Shown here: piece by piece, positions 43,346 through 52,182 of the stretch
Layout: every line of letters starts with the position of its first letter
Position numbering within the stretch: the stretch's first letter is position 1
Assembly (NCBI GenBank): GCA_016787755.1
Contig: JAEUUA010000026.1
Span: forward strand, 124,001-188,000
Source: Cyclobacteriaceae bacterium
GTDB taxonomy: Bacteria > Bacteroidota > Bacteroidia > Cytophagales > Cyclobacteriaceae
DNA: 64,000 nt
Direction of reading: 5' to 3'
Program-made: the position numbers and the translations under genes
Notes under the pieces: generated by a model
Database searches by the model: none
What the model was told of the DNA's origin: nothing
The model's input: only the letters and a program-made list of their open reading frames with translations

Positions 43346-44290
43346 ATGAATGCACTTAGAATCATCTTTATGGGCACCCCCGAGTTTGCTGTGCCCTCCC
43401 TTCAAATCCTGATAGAAAATAAACTCAATGTCGTTGCTGTAATTACCGCCCCTGACAAGCCTCAAGGACGTGGACAAAAGTTAAGTTATTCCCCCATAAA
43501 GGAATGTGCTCTGAAGTACAACTTACCAATACTTCAACCCAACAATCTTAAAGCACCCGATTTTTTAGAGGAGTTAAAAAGTTATCAAGCTAACTTACAA
43601 ATTGTTGTGGCTTTTCGCATGTTACCCGAATCCGTTTGGGCAATGCCATCTATTGGTACCTTTAACCTACATGCCTCCTTGCTTCCTCAATATCGGGGCG
43701 CTGCACCTATCAATTGGGCCATTATTAACGGAGAAAAAGAAACCGGAGTCACAACATTTTTTTTGAAGCACGAAATTGATACAGGTAGTATCATCTTCCA
43801 GGAAAAAGAAATCATACATGAAGAAGATACGGTGGGAACACTTTATGAGCGATTAATGCAAAAAGGAGCCAGGCTTGTCTTAAAAACGGCAAAAGCAATT
43901 GAAGCTAATAACTATCCCTCTGAGCCACAGTCTCAACACATTGAAGTAAAACATGCTCCTAAAATTTTTAAAGAGACCTGCGAGATTAACTGGAATCAGC
44001 CAACCCAAAAGGTTATTGATTTTGTACGTGGATTAAGTCCGTACCCTGCAGCATGGACAAAGCTTAATGATAAGGTGTATAAAGTATTTAAGTGCAGGAA
44101 ATTAGTCAACAGTACAGAGTTAACAGTCAACAGTGGACAGTCAACAATGAACTGTGGTCAGTGGGCTACTAACAATAAAACATATCTGCACGTCAAGGCC
44201 TCGGATGGCTTCGTTTCCATTGAAGAATTTCAACCCGATGGTAAAAAGCGAATGACTGTTTCGGATTTCTTTAGAGGAAATAAAATTTAA
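43346..44290 (+). CDS. fmt: Methionyl-tRNA formyltransferase, with repeat-derived insertion
   Basis: Formylates initiator Met-tRNA using 10-formyl-tetrahydrofolate. The start is set at ATG 43346 (MNALRIIFMGTPEFAVPSL); the 13 upstream codons are not family-like. The hydrolase domain has FNLHASLLPQYRGAAPINWAI, with the family's catalytic HxSLLP motif. The C-terminal domain is normal up to KVFKCRKL, and then a segment of about 22 residues (VNSTELTVNSGQSTMNCGQ onwards) is encoded by 7-base repeats before the family sequence resumes at YLHVKASDG. The frame stays open, so the protein is probably functional. Confidence 0.93.
   Translation: MNALRIIFMGTPEFAVPSLQILIENKLNVVAVITAPDKPQGRGQKLSYSPIKECALKYNLPILQPNNLKAPDFLEELKSYQANLQIVVAFRMLPESVWAMPSIGTFNLHASLLPQYRGAAPINWAIINGEKETGVTTFFLKHEIDTGSIIFQEKEIIHEEDTVGTLYERLMQKGARLVLKTAKAIEANNYPSEPQSQHIEVKHAPKIFKETCEINWNQPTQKVIDFVRGLSPYPAAWTKLNDKVYKVFKCRKLVNSTELTVNSGQSTMNCGQWATNNKTYLHVKASDGFVSIEEFQPDGKKRMTVSDFFRGNKI
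44104..44167 (+). repeat. Heptamer repeat array inside fmt
   Basis: AGTCA, then ACAGTAC, AGAGTTA, ACAGTCA, ACAGTGG, ACAGTCA, ACAATGA, ACTGTGG and TCAGTGG in unbroken 7-base steps. They encode a low-complexity loop of Asn, Ser, Thr and Gln in the C-terminal domain of the formyltransferase. Confidence 0.75.
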
Positions 44291-44312
44291 ACAGGGATGA
44301 GAACATCCGAAA

Positions 44313-44330
44313 ACCGATTTAAAAATCGGT
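44313..44330. promoter_or_regulatory. Palindrome between fmt and folA
   Basis: ACCGATTT-AA-AAATCGGT, a perfect inverted repeat with a two-base centre, 25 bases upstream of folA and overlapping the first base of TACTTTAG, a weak -7-like box. A possible operator. Confidence 0.35.
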
Positions 44331-44354
44331 ACTTTAGCGAGCGAATTATTAAAC

Positions 44355-44852
44355 ATGATTATCTCTCTTATTGCTGCTCTTGCTAAAAATAGAACAATCG
44401 GTAAAAACAATGATTTACCCTGGCACTTGCCTGACGACATGAAATATTTCATGCAAACAACCAAAGGACATCATGTAATCATGGGGCGAAAAAATTATGA
44501 CTCCATTCCCGAAAAATTCAAGCCACTGCCTGGCCGAACAAACATCGTGGTAACTCACAAAAAAGATTTTATTGCACCCGACTGCATAGTTGTTAACTCA
44601 CTTGAAGCAGGAATAGACCTTGCTAAGCAGGCTAATGAAAAAGAAGTCTTTGTTATTGGTGGTGCAGAAATTTATAAACTAAGTTTACCCATCGCCAATC
44701 GCTTATATCTTACCGAGATTAATGGGCATATTGAAGGCGATACTTTTTTCCCGACCATTGATAACACCTGGAAAGAAACCGCTCGGATTCATCACGAAAA
44801 AGATTCGCGTCATGTATATGATTTTGATTTTGTAGTCTATGATAGAAAATAA
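44355..44852 (+). CDS. folA: Dihydrofolate reductase
   Basis: NADPH-dependent reductase producing tetrahydrofolate, 165 residues, normal length. Signatures are IGKNNDLPWHLPDDMKYF (Asp of the active site in LPDDM), GHHVIMGRKNYDSIP, and VFVIGGAEIY for NADPH binding. It follows fmt, which uses a folate cofactor, by 64 bases; the two may be co-regulated. Confidence 0.96.
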   Translation: MIISLIAALAKNRTIGKNNDLPWHLPDDMKYFMQTTKGHHVIMGRKNYDSIPEKFKPLPGRTNIVVTHKKDFIAPDCIVVNSLEAGIDLAKQANEKEVFVIGGAEIYKLSLPIANRLYLTEINGHIEGDTFFPTIDNTWKETARIHHEKDSRHVYDFDFVVYDRK

Positions 44853-44870
44853 TTGTTAACCATACTAACT

Positions 44871-45242
44871 ATGGATGCACATAAAAGGATACTCGCCATT
44901 CTTTACATCATCTCAGCTTCTTTGCAAATTTTGGGGATGGTTATAGTAACTGCTTTTATTTCAATTCTCATTCCGTTTATCATGGATGAAGCAGGGCCAG
45001 AAGCTCAGTGGTTTTTTGTTTGGGTCATTCCCTTCATCAAATTCATTGCTGTAGGCATTGTTCTTTTATTCTCCATTCCCTCCATGATTGGCGGAATAGC
45101 CTTACTTAACAAAAAAGATTGGGCATTAACTCTTTTGCTTGTATTGGGATGTTTTAAATTGTTTTCATTTCCCATTGGTACTGCCATTGGAATTTATACC
45201 ATCTGGGTGTATGCCGAAAATCATAAACGTGTTACTTCGTAA
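44871..45242 (+). CDS. Hypothetical membrane protein
   Basis: 123-residue protein from ATG 44871 (MDAHKRILAILYIISASLQIL) with about four hydrophobic helices. A TTG six codons upstream would abut the folA stop but adds nothing family-like. IGGIALLNKKDWALTLLLVLG resembles small DUF-type inner-membrane proteins; I cannot name it. It lies between folA (18 bases) and an SDR gene (3 bases) in one operon. Confidence 0.65.
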   Translation: MDAHKRILAILYIISASLQILGMVIVTAFISILIPFIMDEAGPEAQWFFVWVIPFIKFIAVGIVLLFSIPSMIGGIALLNKKDWALTLLLVLGCFKLFSFPIGTAIGIYTIWVYAENHKRVTS

Positions 45243-45245
45243 AAT

Positions 45246-46055
45246 ATGAATAAGCTTGATGGCAAAGTTATTTGGATAACGGGGGCATCATCTGGTATAG
45301 GTGAAGCGCTTACTTATCAGTTGGCAAAACATGGAGCCAGACTCATTTTATCAGCACGAAGAAAAGTTGAGCTTGAACGGGTTAAGGGTAATTGTATTCC
45401 CGCATCCCATCCATTCATAAGGATACTTCCTTTGGATTTAAGCGAGTCCAGTACATTGCAACTCAGTACCCAAGCTGCTGTTCAGGTGTTTGGACACATT
45501 GATATCCTTATCAATAATGGCGGCATTAGTCAGCGAAGTCTGGCAAAAGAAACTTCACTGGAGGTTGATCGAAGAATTATGGAAGTAGATTATTTTGGCT
45601 CCATCGGCCTAACAAAACATCTGCTACCGTATTTTCTAAAACAAAAGTCTGGTCATTTTGTAACCATTAGCAGTGTAATGGGGAAAATTGGTACTCCCTA
45701 TCGTTCTGGTTATGCCGCAGCCAAGCATGCGCTTCACGGGTTCTTTGATTCGCTGCGTGCCGAACTTTGGAAGGACAGTAAATATATCCATGTAACGCTA
45801 GTTTGTCCTGGCTGGATTAATACCAACTTAAGTATTACCGCATTGATGGGCGATGGTTCAGCGCAAAACAAAAAAGATGATACTCATAAAAAAGGAATGA
45901 CTCCTGATCAATTTGCCAAAAAATTAATTCGCGCAATCGTGAATAAAAAAAGAGAAGTTTACATTGGTGGAACAAAAGAAGTACTCGCCATCTACATCAA
46001 GCGATTCTTTCCTGGAATGTTTTCGAAAATAATACGTAATGCAAAAGTAAAGTGA
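45246..46055 (+). CDS. Short-chain dehydrogenase/reductase (SDR)
   Basis: 269-residue NAD(P)-dependent oxidoreductase of the classical SDR type. It has the cofactor motif WITGASSGIGEAL, NNGGISQRSL (NNAG variant) and the catalytic Ser and YxxxK in ITISS-equivalent VTISSVMGK and YRSGYAAAKHAL. The C-terminus is basic. The substrate is unknown. The stop overlaps the start of the next gene by four bases (GTGA). Confidence 0.9.
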   Translation: MNKLDGKVIWITGASSGIGEALTYQLAKHGARLILSARRKVELERVKGNCIPASHPFIRILPLDLSESSTLQLSTQAAVQVFGHIDILINNGGISQRSLAKETSLEVDRRIMEVDYFGSIGLTKHLLPYFLKQKSGHFVTISSVMGKIGTPYRSGYAAAKHALHGFFDSLRAELWKDSKYIHVTLVCPGWINTNLSITALMGDGSAQNKKDDTHKKGMTPDQFAKKLIRAIVNKKREVYIGGTKEVLAIYIKRFFPGMFSKIIRNAKVK

Positions 46056-46798
46056 TCTGGTACGAGTATCCGCTTATCGTGCTGGTGGGTTTTCTGGCAG
46101 CTTTTCTAAATACAGTAGGTGGTGGCGGCACATTGCTCTCAGTTCCTATTCTTACATTTATTGGCTTGCCGATTACCATTGCCAATGCCACAAGTCGAGT
46201 GGGTATTCTATTTCAAAATTTCTTCGCGGTGGGCGGATTCAAAAGCAAAAGCGTGGAATTACCCTGGCCCTATGCCGGGTTCCTGGGCTTAGCCTCGTTG
46301 GGGGGCAGTATAGTGGGAACGCTTCTGGCCGCCCGCATGTCTGACGAACTATTTAAAAAAATATTCGTCATTATCATGATCGTTTCCGTATGTCTGATTC
46401 TTTTCCATCCGGCTAAATCGAAAGGTGACGAAAAGCTTTCGCCTCGTCAACAGTGGATTGGCGCAATTTGTTTTCTATTTGTAGGCATCTATGGTGGGTT
46501 TGTTCAAGCTGGTATTGGTTTTTTAGTCATTGGTGTTTTAAGCATCGTCAATAATCTCTCGCTGGTAAAAAGTAACTATGTTAAGGTGTTCTCAGCTATT
46601 GTTTACACAGGAGTGGCAGTAATTATTTTTGCCTGGGAAGGGAAAATTGATTGGTTGATTGGTTTCATTCTGGCCATTGGGCACGCCATGGGTGGATGGT
46701 ACGCAAGCCGTTGGTCAGTAAAAGCTGGCGAAGTTTGGATTAAACGCGTCATGATAGTGGCGGTGGTGGGCATGGCTATCAAATTGTGGTTCTTTTAG
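46052..46798 (+). CDS. Sulfite exporter TauE/SafE family protein
   Basis: 248-residue inner-membrane transporter with about eight helices. The opening LAAFLNTVGGGGTLLSVPILTFIGLPITIANATSRV is the first TauE/SafE repeat, and a second repeat begins near GIYGGFVQAGIGFLVIGVLSIV. The family exports sulfite, sulfoacetate or related organic anions; the substrate here is unknown. GTG start overlaps the SDR stop (GTGA), implying translational coupling. Confidence 0.9.
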   Translation: MIWYEYPLIVLVGFLAAFLNTVGGGGTLLSVPILTFIGLPITIANATSRVGILFQNFFAVGGFKSKSVELPWPYAGFLGLASLGGSIVGTLLAARMSDELFKKIFVIIMIVSVCLILFHPAKSKGDEKLSPRQQWIGAICFLFVGIYGGFVQAGIGFLVIGVLSIVNNLSLVKSNYVKVFSAIVYTGVAVIIFAWEGKIDWLIGFILAIGHAMGGWYASRWSVKAGEVWIKRVMIVAVVGMAIKLWFF

Positions 46799-46838
46799 AG
46801 AATAAAACAATTACTAAATTTCCAATACATTTACTTTA

Positions 46839-48137
46839 ATGATTCGCAAAGCATTTAGAGAGCTCCTGCTGGGAAGGAAAGAGTTCATTCTTTCACGCAC
46901 GGAGTATAAACGCGCCCTGTTGACGAGTCAACTTTGCTTAGTGACCTTCTTCTTATGTGCCATTTATTTCCTTATTGATCAATATAATCACGTTTACCAT
47001 AGCTGGATTTTGCAATGTGGTTGTGCAATTCTTTCAATCATTTGTTTGATACTAAACAGAGCCCGCTACTTTACCACGGCAAAGATTTTATTAGCGATTG
47101 GTATTAACATTACTGTATTTTCTTTTTCACAAGTTGAGCCACAAGAAGTCGGGCTCTATATGTTTTATATTCCAACCAGTTTAGGTGCGCTCGCAGCCTT
47201 TGGTTATGAAGAACGCTGGAAGGGCATCATTTTAATTTTCCTCCCCCTGGCCCTTTTTTCAATTTCACAGAATAGCAATTTCACATTCATTGAAAAAGAC
47301 TTCCATCGTGAAGATCTGGATCAACTTAACTTGATTATTAATTTTGGAGGCGCTTTGCTTGCTTCGGTTATGATAATTTATTTTTTAATAAGTACAAATT
47401 ACCAGTCGGAAGCCAGCATGATTGAACATGAGAAAGAGGTTACTAAAAAGAATTTTGAACTGATACGAGTAAATACTGAGCTTGATCAATTCGTATATAG
47501 TACTTCACACGATTTAATGGCTCCATTAAGTTCAGTAAAAGGATTAATTAATCTTACACGCTTCACAAATGACCCAGATGAAATAAAGCATTACTTAACC
47601 ATGATGGACGAGCGAGTGGAAAATCTTCAAAAATTTATTCGCGATATTTCTGATTATTCTCGCAATTCGCGAATTGAGATAGTGAAATCTCCTGTGTCTG
47701 TTTATAAAGTGGTTCAGTCCATCCTTGAAAATTTACAATTCTATCCAAATGCGGTAAAGATTGATGTTACCCTTGAAATTCCAACCGATCTCGAAATTGT
47801 ATCAGACTTAAATCGAATGCAGATTATTCTCAGCAATCTTATTACCAATTCTTTTAAATACGCTGACTTATCTAAGGATAATTCTTTCTTAAAAATCAGC
47901 ACCGCACTTTTAGATAATCATATTGAAATTAAAATTGAAGATAATGGATTAGGGATAAAGGAAGAATATCAACACGCCATCTTCGATATGTTTTTTCAGG
48001 CAACAGAAAAATCGGAAGGTTCAGGATTAGGATTATATATCGTAAAACAAGCCATAGAAAAACTTAATGGAACCATACAAGTAAGTTCAAAATATAGAAT
48101 GGGGACTTCTTTTTTAGTTTACTTACCCTTACATTAA
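46839..48137 (+). CDS. Membrane sensor histidine kinase
   Basis: 432-residue sensor kinase. Five or six transmembrane helices cover residues 25-185. The HisKA domain has phospho-accepting His in YSTSHDLMAPLSSVKGLI. The HATPase domain has NLITNSFKYADL, IEDNGLGI and GSGLGLYIVKQAI. No response regulator or receiver domain is adjacent, so its partner lies elsewhere. The signal is unknown. Confidence 0.92.
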   Translation: MIRKAFRELLLGRKEFILSRTEYKRALLTSQLCLVTFFLCAIYFLIDQYNHVYHSWILQCGCAILSIICLILNRARYFTTAKILLAIGINITVFSFSQVEPQEVGLYMFYIPTSLGALAAFGYEERWKGIILIFLPLALFSISQNSNFTFIEKDFHREDLDQLNLIINFGGALLASVMIIYFLISTNYQSEASMIEHEKEVTKKNFELIRVNTELDQFVYSTSHDLMAPLSSVKGLINLTRFTNDPDEIKHYLTMMDERVENLQKFIRDISDYSRNSRIEIVKSPVSVYKVVQSILENLQFYPNAVKIDVTLEIPTDLEIVSDLNRMQIILSNLITNSFKYADLSKDNSFLKISTALLDNHIEIKIEDNGLGIKEEYQHAIFDMFFQATEKSEGSGLGLYIVKQAIEKLNGTIQVSSKYRMGTSFLVYLPLH

Positions 48138-48166
48138 GACACAATTCATCAACTAACCTAGCAAAC

Positions 48167-49627
48167 ATGAAAAATACTTTCATCGCCACTCTATTTATCA
48201 TTACTCTGATCAGTTGTAACTCCCAAGAAGAAAAAATAGCGCTTGACAGGTATCGACCCCGGTTTCACTATACACCAGAGAAGAACTGGGTCAATGATCC
48301 GAATGGGTTGGTCTTTCATGAAGGAGAGTACCATTTATTCTATCAGTACAATCCCGTTGGTACTACTTGGGGGCATATGAGTTGGGGACATGCTGTGAGC
48401 AAGGATTTGATTAATTGGCAACAGCTTCCAGTGGCCATAGAAGAATATCTTGACCCAATTACAGGAGATAGTACAATGATTTTCTCCGGCACTGCATTCG
48501 TTGATAAAAATAACACAAGTGGCTTGTGTGCAGGAAAAGATTGTATGATCGCTATTTATACTTCTCATGTCCACAAAGACAATCAGGGATTAAAACAACA
48601 CCAAAGCCTTGCCTATAGTAATGACAACGGACGCACCTGGAAACGATATGGTAAAAATCCAATTCTTGATATCGATCGGAAGGATTTTCGTGACCCCAAA
48701 GTATTTTGGTATGAACCGCAACAAAAATGGGTAATGGCTCTTGTTATTCCTGATCTATTTAAGGTTCAATTATATGAATCCAAAAATCTTCTGAATTGGA
48801 GTTTATTGAGTGAATTTGGTGATGTGGGTGATACGTTAAGAATTTGGGAGTGCCCCGATCTTTATGAACTCTCCATAAATGGAAATCCCAATCATTCAAA
48901 GTGGGTGCTTTCGCTTTCGGGTAGCCATCCGGCAGGACCCGATTTTGTCGGGATGCAATACTTTGTTGGTGATTTTGATGGAACTCATTTTAAATCAGAC
49001 CAAAAAAATCCATTATACCTTGAGTTTGGAAAAGATTTTTATGCAGGGATTGTTTTTAACAATCTGCCCAATCGAACCGTAATGATGGGCTGGGTCAATA
49101 ACTGGACCTATGCTAATCAACTTCCAACCAATGGATGGCGAGGAGCGTTTTCCTTCCCGCGCGAACTTACACTCGCTGAAACAGAGGCTGGCCTTCGGTT
49201 ATCACAAAAACCAATTGATGAGCTAATAACCTTACGCGGGGAAAAAATAGAAGATCTTAAAAACTTAGTGAGCCAATCTTTTGAATTGGAAGTTGAATTA
49301 CACGAAGGTGGAAATATTTCACTTTTTGGATCGGAAGACGAAGCGACAATAATTGGCTTTGAAAACGGAAAGCTATTTCTGGATCGATCAAAGTCTGGGA
49401 ACGTTGCCTTTAACAAAGACTTTGCGAGTATAGAGTCTGTGAATGTCTTGCCAAGAAAAGAAAATATAGGAATACGATTATTAGTGGATCAATCGATCAT
49501 TGAGATCTTCTCAATAGACGGCCTCTACACAATTACTGATCAGGTATTTCCAACACGACAAAAAACCAAGGTTTCCCTTAACGGGAAGGCAACGTTGATT
49601 AATGGCTGGTTACTAAAATCGCAGTAA
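48167..49627 (+). CDS. Glycoside hydrolase family 32 (levanase/fructanase), lipoprotein
   Basis: 486-residue lipoprotein (FIITLISC, Cys17) of GH32, hydrolysing terminal beta-fructosides such as levan, inulin or sucrose outside the cytoplasm. The three catalytic motifs are present: nucleophile Asp44 in WVNDPNG, the transition-state stabiliser in FRDPKVFW and the acid/base Glu in WECPDLYEL. The C-terminal beta-sandwich includes VDQSIIEIFSIDG. No SusC/SusD pair, fructokinase or transporter gene is beside it, so it is not part of a complete local utilisation locus. Confidence 0.94.
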   Translation: MKNTFIATLFIITLISCNSQEEKIALDRYRPRFHYTPEKNWVNDPNGLVFHEGEYHLFYQYNPVGTTWGHMSWGHAVSKDLINWQQLPVAIEEYLDPITGDSTMIFSGTAFVDKNNTSGLCAGKDCMIAIYTSHVHKDNQGLKQHQSLAYSNDNGRTWKRYGKNPILDIDRKDFRDPKVFWYEPQQKWVMALVIPDLFKVQLYESKNLLNWSLLSEFGDVGDTLRIWECPDLYELSINGNPNHSKWVLSLSGSHPAGPDFVGMQYFVGDFDGTHFKSDQKNPLYLEFGKDFYAGIVFNNLPNRTVMMGWVNNWTYANQLPTNGWRGAFSFPRELTLAETEAGLRLSQKPIDELITLRGEKIEDLKNLVSQSFELEVELHEGGNISLFGSEDEATIIGFENGKLFLDRSKSGNVAFNKDFASIESVNVLPRKENIGIRLLVDQSIIEIFSIDGLYTITDQVFPTRQKTKVSLNGKATLINGWLLKSQ

Positions 49628-49657
49628 GCATCAATTTAATTTGAGTAAGCTTGAGAA

Positions 49658-51328
49658 CTACATCACGGATTCCCGATGCCCCACCCATGTAAATCGTTTT
49701 GTTACATACTCCGGATTGGTGAAACTGGCATTGCCAGATGGATTTCCACCCGTTACATGAAAATCAGAAAACGCTGCATTTTGATTCATGTAAATGCCAC
49801 CCGTAAGATTAAACGAAACCGGAGTAGCTGCCAATGCCATCGCATCGGCAATTTTTTCTTTCACTTCAGCATCCGTTGTGTAAGCACCGCATGAAATAGC
49901 TCCATGTTGTTGTGCCATCGCTTGTGCTAACTGAATGGATTGATTTGTATCCTTAGTTTTGATCAGCAAAGCAATAGGCCCAAATAGTTCTTTGCTAAAA
50001 ATATCCTGCTTGGTTGCGTCCACCTCCACGATTACGGGTGTTGCTACCCGGGCTTTTTTGAACATCGGATTCTCAAACGAACGTGACTTCAACCACACCT
50101 TACCGGGAATTTTTTCAGCCTCCGCTACACGTTCGCTCGTTTTTTTATTTTGTACAGCTCCCAGCACGAAAGGCCCCGCTTTCGGGTTATCAATCAACCC
50201 ATTGATGTTAGCTACTAATTTTTCAGCAAACTGATCGAACGATACATTACCAGCGGGTGTCTTAATCCCTCCTTCGGGAATGTAGAAATTTTGAGGTGCC
50301 GTACACATCTGGCCACTGTATAGATTAACCGAAAAGGCAAGATTGGCAGCAGTCTTATCAATGTCCTCCGCTGAATCCAAAATGACTGAGTTCACACCCG
50401 TCTTTTCTGTAAACACAGTTTTGCCGGGAAGTGCTTCAAGATAATTTCCAAATGCAGAGTTGCCCGTGAAGTCAATCACCTTGACATCTGGATGCTCAGC
50501 CAATTCCCTGGTAATCATTTTATCATATGTATCCACTGCTAATTGACAGATGCTAGGATCCAAGTTATTTTCAGCCAATACTTTTTGAATCTCGGCAACG
50601 AAAATAGCAATCGGCAAAATAGCTCCGGGATGAGGTTTAACAATGACAGGATTTCCGGTAATCAAGCTTCCATATATTCCCGTAACTGAATTCCATGTAG
50701 GAAATGTCGAACAACCAATCACCACCGAAACCCCTTTAGGAACTGCGCGCCACTCTTTATTAATTTTTAAATTGTATTTGCCCATAGGCTTATCCCACAG
50801 CGCAGTTTGAGGAAATCGATTCAACTCTTCATACCCCGCTGCAATAGCCTCTAATGCACGGTCTGCCGCGTGGGGACCTGAAGCTTGAAAGGCCATCATA
50901 TAACCTTGGCCTGTGGTGTGCATGGTGGCGTAGGCTATTTCAAAAAAACGAGCCTTCACACGTTCAAGAGATTCAAGTAAAATACCAGCACGGTCCTTAG
51001 CACTCACCTTTCTCCAAACATGAAAACTGCTTTTTGCTTTCTCCACTAGCGTGTTGCTTGAAAAAATAGGGTATGAAATTTTCAATGGTTCCTGAAGATA
51101 GGGGGATTCTTCCTGCCCAGCCCAACTTACTTCACCTGATTGCTTTAGTTCAGAAAATTTGCTTCCCAACCAATTCTTAAACTTTCCTTGTCCATCAACA
51201 TCGGCAGTCTCGCCATAAACAGCCGGGGCAGGGTGTTCCACAAAAGCGGCATAAAACGTGCGCGCATGCAAGGCGTCAATCGCGTTTAATAATGTTTCAT
51301 TATGTTTTTCAAATAAGGTCATAGTCAT
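49658..51328 (-). CDS. paaN: PaaN-type aldehyde dehydrogenase
   Basis: 556-residue member of the aldehyde dehydrogenase superfamily, matching phenylacetic acid degradation protein PaaN over its whole length. It has the catalytic Cys in YSGQMCTAPQNF and the NAD-site pattern IDFTGNSAFGNYLEALPG. It lacks the fused hydratase domain of PaaZ. No paa cluster surrounds it, so its role in phenylacetate breakdown is not certain; it could oxidise another CoA-derived semialdehyde. Start at ATG 51328, directly abutting the stop of the upstream DUF4197 gene; ATG 51322 is an alternative. Confidence 0.87.
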   Translation of the reverse strand: MTMTLFEKHNETLLNAIDALHARTFYAAFVEHPAPAVYGETADVDGQGKFKNWLGSKFSELKQSGEVSWAGQEESPYLQEPLKISYPIFSSNTLVEKAKSSFHVWRKVSAKDRAGILLESLERVKARFFEIAYATMHTTGQGYMMAFQASGPHAADRALEAIAAGYEELNRFPQTALWDKPMGKYNLKINKEWRAVPKGVSVVIGCSTFPTWNSVTGIYGSLITGNPVIVKPHPGAILPIAIFVAEIQKVLAENNLDPSICQLAVDTYDKMITRELAEHPDVKVIDFTGNSAFGNYLEALPGKTVFTEKTGVNSVILDSAEDIDKTAANLAFSVNLYSGQMCTAPQNFYIPEGGIKTPAGNVSFDQFAEKLVANINGLIDNPKAGPFVLGAVQNKKTSERVAEAEKIPGKVWLKSRSFENPMFKKARVATPVIVEVDATKQDIFSKELFGPIALLIKTKDTNQSIQLAQAMAQQHGAISCGAYTTDAEVKEKIADAMALAATPVSFNLTGGIYMNQNAAFSDFHVTGGNPSGNASFTNPEYVTKRFTWVGHRESVM

Positions 51329-52048
51329 TTATTTCTGTTGTGATCCAAAAACTCTTTTCAATAATTCAGTTGTTCTTGCTAATGGATCCTGACGGATATT
51401 TTTTTCTTCATTAGCAATCATGGTAAATAAACCCTGGATAGCCATGTCAGTTGCATAGTCATTCAAATCAGGATTTACTTTTTGCACCAGTGGAATGTTA
51501 TTGTATCTATTGATAATATCACCATAATATTTTGTTGCACTTACTTTATCCAACGAATTTTGAATAACCGGCATAAATTTACTTTTCAATTCACCTGAAG
51601 TTGTCCTCTTTAAAAACTGAGTTGCCGCATCTGGCTCCCCTTTCAAAATAGCCCATGCATCATCAATTGTCATTTGTTTGATGGCTGCGATAAAAATGGG
51701 TTTGGCTTCTTTGGCAGCATCTTCAGCTCCTCGATTCAATGTCATCACAAATTTATCAACTTCGTTGCCCAGACCAATTTGCCGCAGCCGATCTTCCACT
51801 TTTTTAACATCAGGCGGGAAAGGAATTTTGATAGTGGGATTTTTGAAATATCCATCTACCTGAGAAGCCAAATCCGACCCGTTTGAAATCCCTTTAATCA
51901 AAGCTTCTTTTAACCCTTCGCCAACTTCCGCGGTAGTTAGTGGTTTATCGCCCCCTATCATTTTACCTGCCTCCGATAATGTCTGATTAATTTGTGCTGT
52001 TGTACATGCCCCCAACATAAACGAAATACTGACAAGTAACCTCTTCAT
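51329..52048 (-). CDS. DUF4197 lipoprotein
   Basis: 239-residue lipoprotein with lipobox FMLGAC (Cys15). The DUF4197 domain fills the rest: EVGEGLKEALIKGISNGSDL, IKIPFPPDVKKVEDRLRQIG and MTIDDAWAILKGEPDAATQFL. Function unknown; the family is common in Bacteroidota and proteobacterial envelopes. Its stop directly touches the start codon of paaN, so both are on one message. Confidence 0.9.
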   Translation of the reverse strand: MKRLLVSISFMLGACTTAQINQTLSEAGKMIGGDKPLTTAEVGEGLKEALIKGISNGSDLASQVDGYFKNPTIKIPFPPDVKKVEDRLRQIGLGNEVDKFVMTLNRGAEDAAKEAKPIFIAAIKQMTIDDAWAILKGEPDAATQFLKRTTSGELKSKFMPVIQNSLDKVSATKYYGDIINRYNNIPLVQKVNPDLNDYATDMAIQGLFTMIANEEKNIRQDPLARTTELLKRVFGSQQK

Positions 52049-52182
52049 ACATTTGTAATTACCGGGCTAAGGTAGGAAAAAGTAATGTGTTGACACGTCT
52101 ATTTATTACCAACTCTGTTATTTGGAATGTGGTGACTGCAGCCTATTTTGCAACTAATTACTTAATCCTACAAACCTATCCA

